Positions 6,225 through 9,048 of a stretch of 9,048 nt of DNA are shown here, piece by piece. Position numbers and translations under genes: made by a program. The first letter of the stretch is position 1. Each line of letters begins with the position of its first letter. Origin of the DNA: SMTZ1-83 sp048883405 (lineage in GTDB: Archaea; Asgardarchaeota; Thorarchaeia; Thorarchaeales; Thorarchaeaceae); assembly GCA_048883405.1 (NCBI GenBank), contig JBHLQS010000110.1:1-9048 (forward strand). The letters are read 5' to 3'. Under the pieces are notes generated by a model. The model ran no database searches. It was given only the letters and a program-made list of their open reading frames with translations, and was not told the origin of the DNA.

Positions 6225-7154
6225 TCACAGCTTCATGCTCAAGGCTATTGATTCATTTGCTAGGCCCATCGCGCTCGGACCAAATAGATAGAGAATGGGC
6301 TCAACACCAAAGCCACCAGGGACATGAATCGCGACAAATTGGAGTGTCTTCTTGAAGCCCCCTGCGACTTTCTGAGCTGCACTGGATATTGCATCAGGAT
6401 CTCTGGCTGGCATTGAAAGGCTAATCATTCTGAAACCGTTTTCTTCTGCCGCCGCGACTATCTCCTCAGTTCCGCTTAGACCAAGACAGGCTTGAATAGA
6501 TGGCCAATTAGATCGTGCCCAAAGTAGTAGGTTGGCAGTATGTCGCGATGCCCCAAATTGTGGAGATGTGAGAGCAACTGCTCGGTTGTTGACAAGAGTG
6601 ATTCTTCCAGGAACTCCGGCTACATCCATGTATGTTCTGGCATCAGACCCGCATGCCACAAGATTGGCTCTCACCTGAGGGATTAGGAGCGAGAATCGTG
6701 AGGCGTTCGATATACGTGCTAGGGCGTCTTGGAGGTCTCTCAGTGTTCTTCCTCGACCCGTAAACTCCTTTTCTTCTCCTGCAAGGAGATCAGTGCAAAT
6801 CTGACATTTCAAATCACCCAGTGCAGGCACAGAATCTCTGTGCAACTTGCAGGTTGTAGACCCGATTCGAAGATACATACATGTCTTGCAGATCTCTTTC
6901 ACCATCATATCTTGCCGAGGAGTGTGCGAAAGAATCATTTTACTGAGCCTCTCTGCAAGAATGTCCACGTCTTTCTGCAGCGGGCCTTTTTTGCTTCCTT
7001 GACTTAGGTATTTACTCACCGCTGCCTGTGTAATATTCATGCTTCTCGCAATTTCAATTTGTGACTGGCCTGATTCGTGGAGCCTCTGTGCGAGATTGGC
7101 TCTCAAATTTGGCAGATACTCTTTCTGAACGAGTTCACATGGGGGTCGCATCAT
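6225..7154 (-). CDS. thiR: ThiR: XRE-HTH / ThiN-domain transcriptional regulator of thiamine genes
   Basis: This is a 309-residue two-domain regulator. The N-terminus holds an XRE-type helix-turn-helix (about 21-54), with SQIEIARSMNITQAAVSKYL as the two DNA-reading helices. A Cys cluster follows (Cys89, 92, 102, 117 and 120; C-x2-C and C-x2-C at its ends), possibly a metal site. The C-terminal half (about 153-300) is a ThiN domain, the thiamine-phosphate synthase fold; FSLLIPQVRANLVAC, GVPGRITLV and SPQFGASRHTANLL are its recognisable blocks. Archaeal ThiR proteins are known to use this domain to sense thiamine phosphate and repress thiamine synthesis and uptake genes. Its position divergent to thiB-thiP supports that job. 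The frame opens at an ATG at 7184 inside a TATA-like stretch, but AGGAG at 7160-7164 places the start at ATG 7154 or, with 8-nt spacing, ATG 7151. Confidence 0.9.
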   Translation of the reverse strand: MMRPPCELVQKEYLPNLRANLAQRLHESGQSQIEIARSMNITQAAVSKYLSQGSKKGPLQKDVDILAERLSKMILSHTPRQDMMVKEICKTCMYLRIGSTTCKLHRDSVPALGDLKCQICTDLLAGEEKEFTGRGRTLRDLQDALARISNASRFSLLIPQVRANLVACGSDARTYMDVAGVPGRITLVNNRAVALTSPQFGASRHTANLLLWARSNWPSIQACLGLSGTEEIVAAAEENGFRMISLSMPARDPDAISSAAQKVAGGFKKTLQFVAIHVPGGFGVEPILYLFGPSAMGLANESIALSMKL

Positions 7155-7159
7155 AATCA

Positions 7160-7164
7160 CTCCT
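7160..7164 (-). promoter_or_regulatory. Ribosome binding site deciding the thiR start
   Basis: AGGAG followed by TGATT directly precedes two consecutive ATG codons (7154 and 7151) on the minus strand, with spacings of 5 and 8 nt. It rules against the upstream ATG at 7184, whose codons would be made of promoter sequence (ATATATAG). Confidence 0.65.
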
Positions 7165-7172
7165 GAGTAAAC

Positions 7173-7222
7173 TATATATCTCATCCAGTTCTATAACTAT
7201 GTTGTATAACTAAGATATAAGG
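7173..7222. promoter_or_regulatory. Divergent thiR/thiB promoter region with several TATA-like elements
   Basis: This A+T-rich stretch lies between two opposing genes. TATATAT is at 7173-7179, TATAA at 7192-7196 and TATAA at 7205-7209. Reading left on the minus strand, TTATAG around 7191-7196 would place thiR transcription near 7168, just before its AGGAG. Reading right, TATAA at 7192-7196 or 7205-7209 would start thiB mRNA at about 7220 or 7233, giving a leaderless or nearly leaderless transcript. Which boxes are used cannot be settled by eye. Confidence 0.5.
7187..7211. promoter_or_regulatory. Candidate ThiR operator: tandem 12-bp near-palindromes
   Basis: AGTTCTATAACT (7187-7198) and TGTTGTATAACT (7200-7211) match at 10 of 12 positions and repeat with a 13-bp period. 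Each is itself an inverted repeat: AGTT-N4-AACT in the first, GTT-N4-AAC in the second. They cover the TATA-like boxes of both divergent promoters, so a bound protein could block both. Assignment to ThiR is inference from position; I did not compare it with known ThiR sites. Confidence 0.5.
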
Positions 7223-8362
7223 ATGGTTGTGTCTGCCATGTCAGAGTATCCTGTGAGAAGAAATCCCAAGAGCGTGATTGCGGTAGTGATAGTCGTAGCT
7301 GTCATTGCAGTCGCCTCAATAGCGATTATTTCATACCGTCCTCCAAGTGAAAGAGCAACCCTGATTGTCTATGCATACGATAGCTTCATGCAGTGGGGCG
7401 ATGATCCAGACACAATATTCGAGAGGGCATTTGGTGCATTTGAAGAGCAATATGATTGCAACGTAACAATCGAAAGGCTTCAGACAGATGCAAACGGTCT
7501 CGTTTCAAGATTGGGTACAGAGCAAAGCAATCCTGTTGCTGATGTCGTCATAGGGATAGACAACATCTTGATTCTCCAATCGGGTGTCACCGATCTCTTA
7601 ACTCCCTACATACCGACGAACATTGGCGTTGTTAACTCGACATTTATCAACGCCCTCGATCCAGACCACTATATAGTCCCGTTTGATTTCGGTCTTGTAA
7701 CACTGATATACAAGAAAAGCAGTCTCGAATTGTTCCCAGAGCTTGACAATCTAACATTCGCTGACCTCTCAAGTCCGACTTTGGCAGGCGGCCTGGTTAC
7801 TGAAGACCCCCACTTCAGCAGCCCCGGTCTCGCTTTTCTTCTAACCGAGATTGCGGTTCACGAGAAGCTACTGCATGTAAACTGGACGGACTGGTGGATT
7901 GATGTCAATGAATACATTGATGTGCAGCCAGGATGGTCTGAAGCGTGGAGTGTCTGGTACGATTCTCCAAGCAAGCATATCATGAACAGCTATGGAACAG
8001 ATGGTGCGTTTTCTGTGTATTTCTATGGAGGAGAGCCAGAAACCGGAATTGCTCCCATCTATCATGATGGTGACCATTATGCTTGGATGCAGGTTGAAGG
8101 AATGGGACTAGTCAAGAACGGGCCAAATCCCGATCTCGCGAAACTATTCATTGACTATTGTCTGAACGAAACTGTTCAATCCCTTATAGCCACAAACCAG
8201 TGGATGTTTCCTGTGAGAACTGGAGTAACGCTGGATCCTGCCTTTGAATATGCATTACATCCTAGCGATGTGTCATTGTTGAACGAACTCCTCCCAAGAA
8301 TCGAGATTGCTGCCAATCTAACCATCTGGCTTGAATCGTTTGACGAGATCAGAATAACCTAG
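7223..8362 (+). CDS. thiB: Thiamine ABC transporter substrate-binding protein (ThiB/TbpA type)
   Basis: This 379-residue extracytoplasmic binding protein captures thiamine or its phosphates and delivers it to the ThiP permease. An N-terminal hydrophobic helix (about 16-38) lacks a lipobox Cys, so the protein is probably tethered by an uncleaved membrane anchor. The mature part starts with LIVYAYDSFMQWG (47-59), the typical TbpA opening. It then shows VADVVIGIDN (105-114), VPFDFGLVTLIY (152-163), SYGTDGAFS (256-264), AWMQVEGMGLVKNG (287-300) and IATNQWMFPV (322-331); the last matches the NWM-PV segment near the TbpA C-terminus, where an aromatic residue contacts thiamine. Length is slightly above the bacterial protein because of the anchor. 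ATG 7238 (MSEYP) is an alternative start. It is followed 15 nt later by thiP. Related iron or polyamine binding proteins are less likely given these motifs and the ThiR neighbour. Confidence 0.88.
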   Translation: MVVSAMSEYPVRRNPKSVIAVVIVVAVIAVASIAIISYRPPSERATLIVYAYDSFMQWGDDPDTIFERAFGAFEEQYDCNVTIERLQTDANGLVSRLGTEQSNPVADVVIGIDNILILQSGVTDLLTPYIPTNIGVVNSTFINALDPDHYIVPFDFGLVTLIYKKSSLELFPELDNLTFADLSSPTLAGGLVTEDPHFSSPGLAFLLTEIAVHEKLLHVNWTDWWIDVNEYIDVQPGWSEAWSVWYDSPSKHIMNSYGTDGAFSVYFYGGEPETGIAPIYHDGDHYAWMQVEGMGLVKNGPNPDLAKLFIDYCLNETVQSLIATNQWMFPVRTGVTLDPAFEYALHPSDVSLLNELLPRIEIAANLTIWLESFDEIRIT

Positions 8363-8377
8363 TTCGGGTGCGAATTC

Positions 8378-9048
8378 ATGGATTGGAGGACCTCTATCAG
8401 ATGGGCCGCCATCGCTTCTCCGCTGGTGCTTCTCGGAGCATTCCTAGTCTTCCCTGTCGTTTCAGTCCTGGTTGAAGGCCTCATCTATGGCCCTGGTACA
8501 CCATTCATCGAAGCCATCTCCTCTACAGTGACAAAGTCTGTCCTCAATTTCACTGTCGTTCAAGCCCTAATTAGCACGATACTCGTTGTGATCATCGGAC
8601 TGCCTGGCGCATTTCTTCTAGCCAGATTGAGAATAAGAGGAAAATCTCTGCTGAGAGCTTCGCTCATTGTTCCCTTCGTATTGCCGCCAATTGTGGTGGT
8701 GGTGGGCTTCCTTCGTGTTTTTGGAGAGTTTGGAATCCTAGATACATTCCTTATGGCGCTAGCTGGAACCTCTGATAGTATTCTGAACTTGGCAAATGGA
8801 TTCGTTGGAATAATCCTAGCGCATACGTTCTATAATATACCTCTAGTCATCGTGATGGTCTCATCAGCCCTTGAAAGGTTGAATCCAGAGATTGAGGAAA
8901 CCGCAGAGATTCTTGGAGCCACAACTCTACAAAAATTCAGGCACATCATTCTACCCCACATTCGAGCTTCACTCTTGGCTGCGGCGCTTCTTACATTCCT
9001 ATTCTGCTTCATGTCCTTCCCTATCGTGCTAGCCCTAGGCGAGGGCAG
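8378..9048 (+). CDS. thiP: Thiamine ABC transporter permease (ThiP type, partial at right edge)
   Basis: I translated this frame from ATG 8378: 223 residues without a stop up to the window edge. It is an inner-membrane permease of the BPD_transp_1 class. TM1 is at about 9-35 (AAIASPLVLLGAFLVFP), followed by further helices at about 59-82, 92-114, 141-163 and 197-220. The cytoplasmic EAA loop that contacts the ATPase is clear: EETAEILGATTLQKFRHIILP (172-192), with the conserved Glu, Ala, Gly and ILP. ThiP proteins are usually about 500 residues with two such units, so roughly the first half is visible. GGGTG at 8366-8370 sits 7 nt before the ATG. Only 15 nt separate it from the thiB stop, so the two are one transcription unit; an ATPase (thiQ) is expected downstream outside the window. 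The thiamine assignment rests on the neighbours, since the permease itself is not substrate-diagnostic. Confidence 0.88.
   Translation, partial: MDWRTSIRWAAIASPLVLLGAFLVFPVVSVLVEGLIYGPGTPFIEAISSTVTKSVLNFTVVQALISTILVVIIGLPGAFLLARLRIRGKSLLRASLIVPFVLPPIVVVVGFLRVFGEFGILDTFLMALAGTSDSILNLANGFVGIILAHTFYNIPLVIVMVSSALERLNPEIEETAEILGATTLQKFRHIILPHIRASLLAAALLTFLFCFMSFPIVLALGEG

Noticed and set aside
6729..7007. Plus-strand 92-codon ORF opposite thiR
   Set aside because: It is antisense to the Cys-cluster and HTH linker region of thiR, with no recognisable domain.
7141..7240. TPP riboswitch upstream of thiB or thiR
   Set aside because: I see neither of the conserved THI-box blocks, and the leaders predicted from the TATA-like boxes are too short to hold the aptamer. 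Regulation is better explained by ThiR.
7223..7340. Lipoprotein signal for ThiB
   Set aside because: No Cys follows the N-terminal hydrophobic helix, so lipid anchoring by a lipobox is excluded; a membrane helix is the better reading.

Overview
The window looks archaeal. The main reasons are an XRE-HTH/ThiN thiamine regulator (ThiR) and an HTH/ACT amino-acid-metabolism regulator (COG2150 type), both characteristic of archaea; TATA-box-like elements at archaeal spacing from start codons; and a signal-peptide surface protein very rich in N-glycosylation sequons. Base composition is moderate (mid-40s % G+C by eye). The large Asn/Thr-rich Ig-like surface protein and the mixture of metabolic genes would suit an uncultured lineage such as an Asgard archaeon (Thorarchaeia-like), but that placement is a guess from style and not a demonstrated fact.

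Left part (1-2957, all minus strand). Reading in the direction of transcription: a glycyl-radical-enzyme activating protein (radical SAM plus ferredoxin insert), a GNAT acetyltransferase, the HTH/ACT regulator, and an MFS efflux-type transporter that runs off the left edge. The last three are closely spaced and probably form one operon; the activase has its own TATA-like box and no glycyl radical enzyme beside it in the window.

Middle (2958-5307). A divergent intergenic region of about 150 bp carries a TATA box for each direction, a perfect 6-bp-arm palindrome and a ribosome binding site. It precedes a 731-residue secreted, membrane-anchored protein with six tandem Ig-like repeats. This gene converges on the next one, with the two stop codons overlapping inside a single CTAG.

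Right part (5304-9048) is a thiamine island. On the minus strand are thiR (XRE HTH, Cys cluster, ThiN ligand domain) and a double GNAT-fold protein downstream of it. Divergently on the plus strand are thiB, a thiamine-binding protein tethered by an N-terminal membrane helix, and thiP, the ABC permease, cut by the right edge. The thiR/thiB intergenic region contains a 12-bp near-palindrome repeated with a 13-bp period over the probable TATA boxes of both promoters. It is a good candidate for the ThiR operator. The likely logic is that ThiR senses a thiamine phosphate through its ThiN domain and shuts down thiamine uptake and its own expression.

No RNA gene, mobile element, CRISPR array or gene-free stretch over 300 bases was seen.
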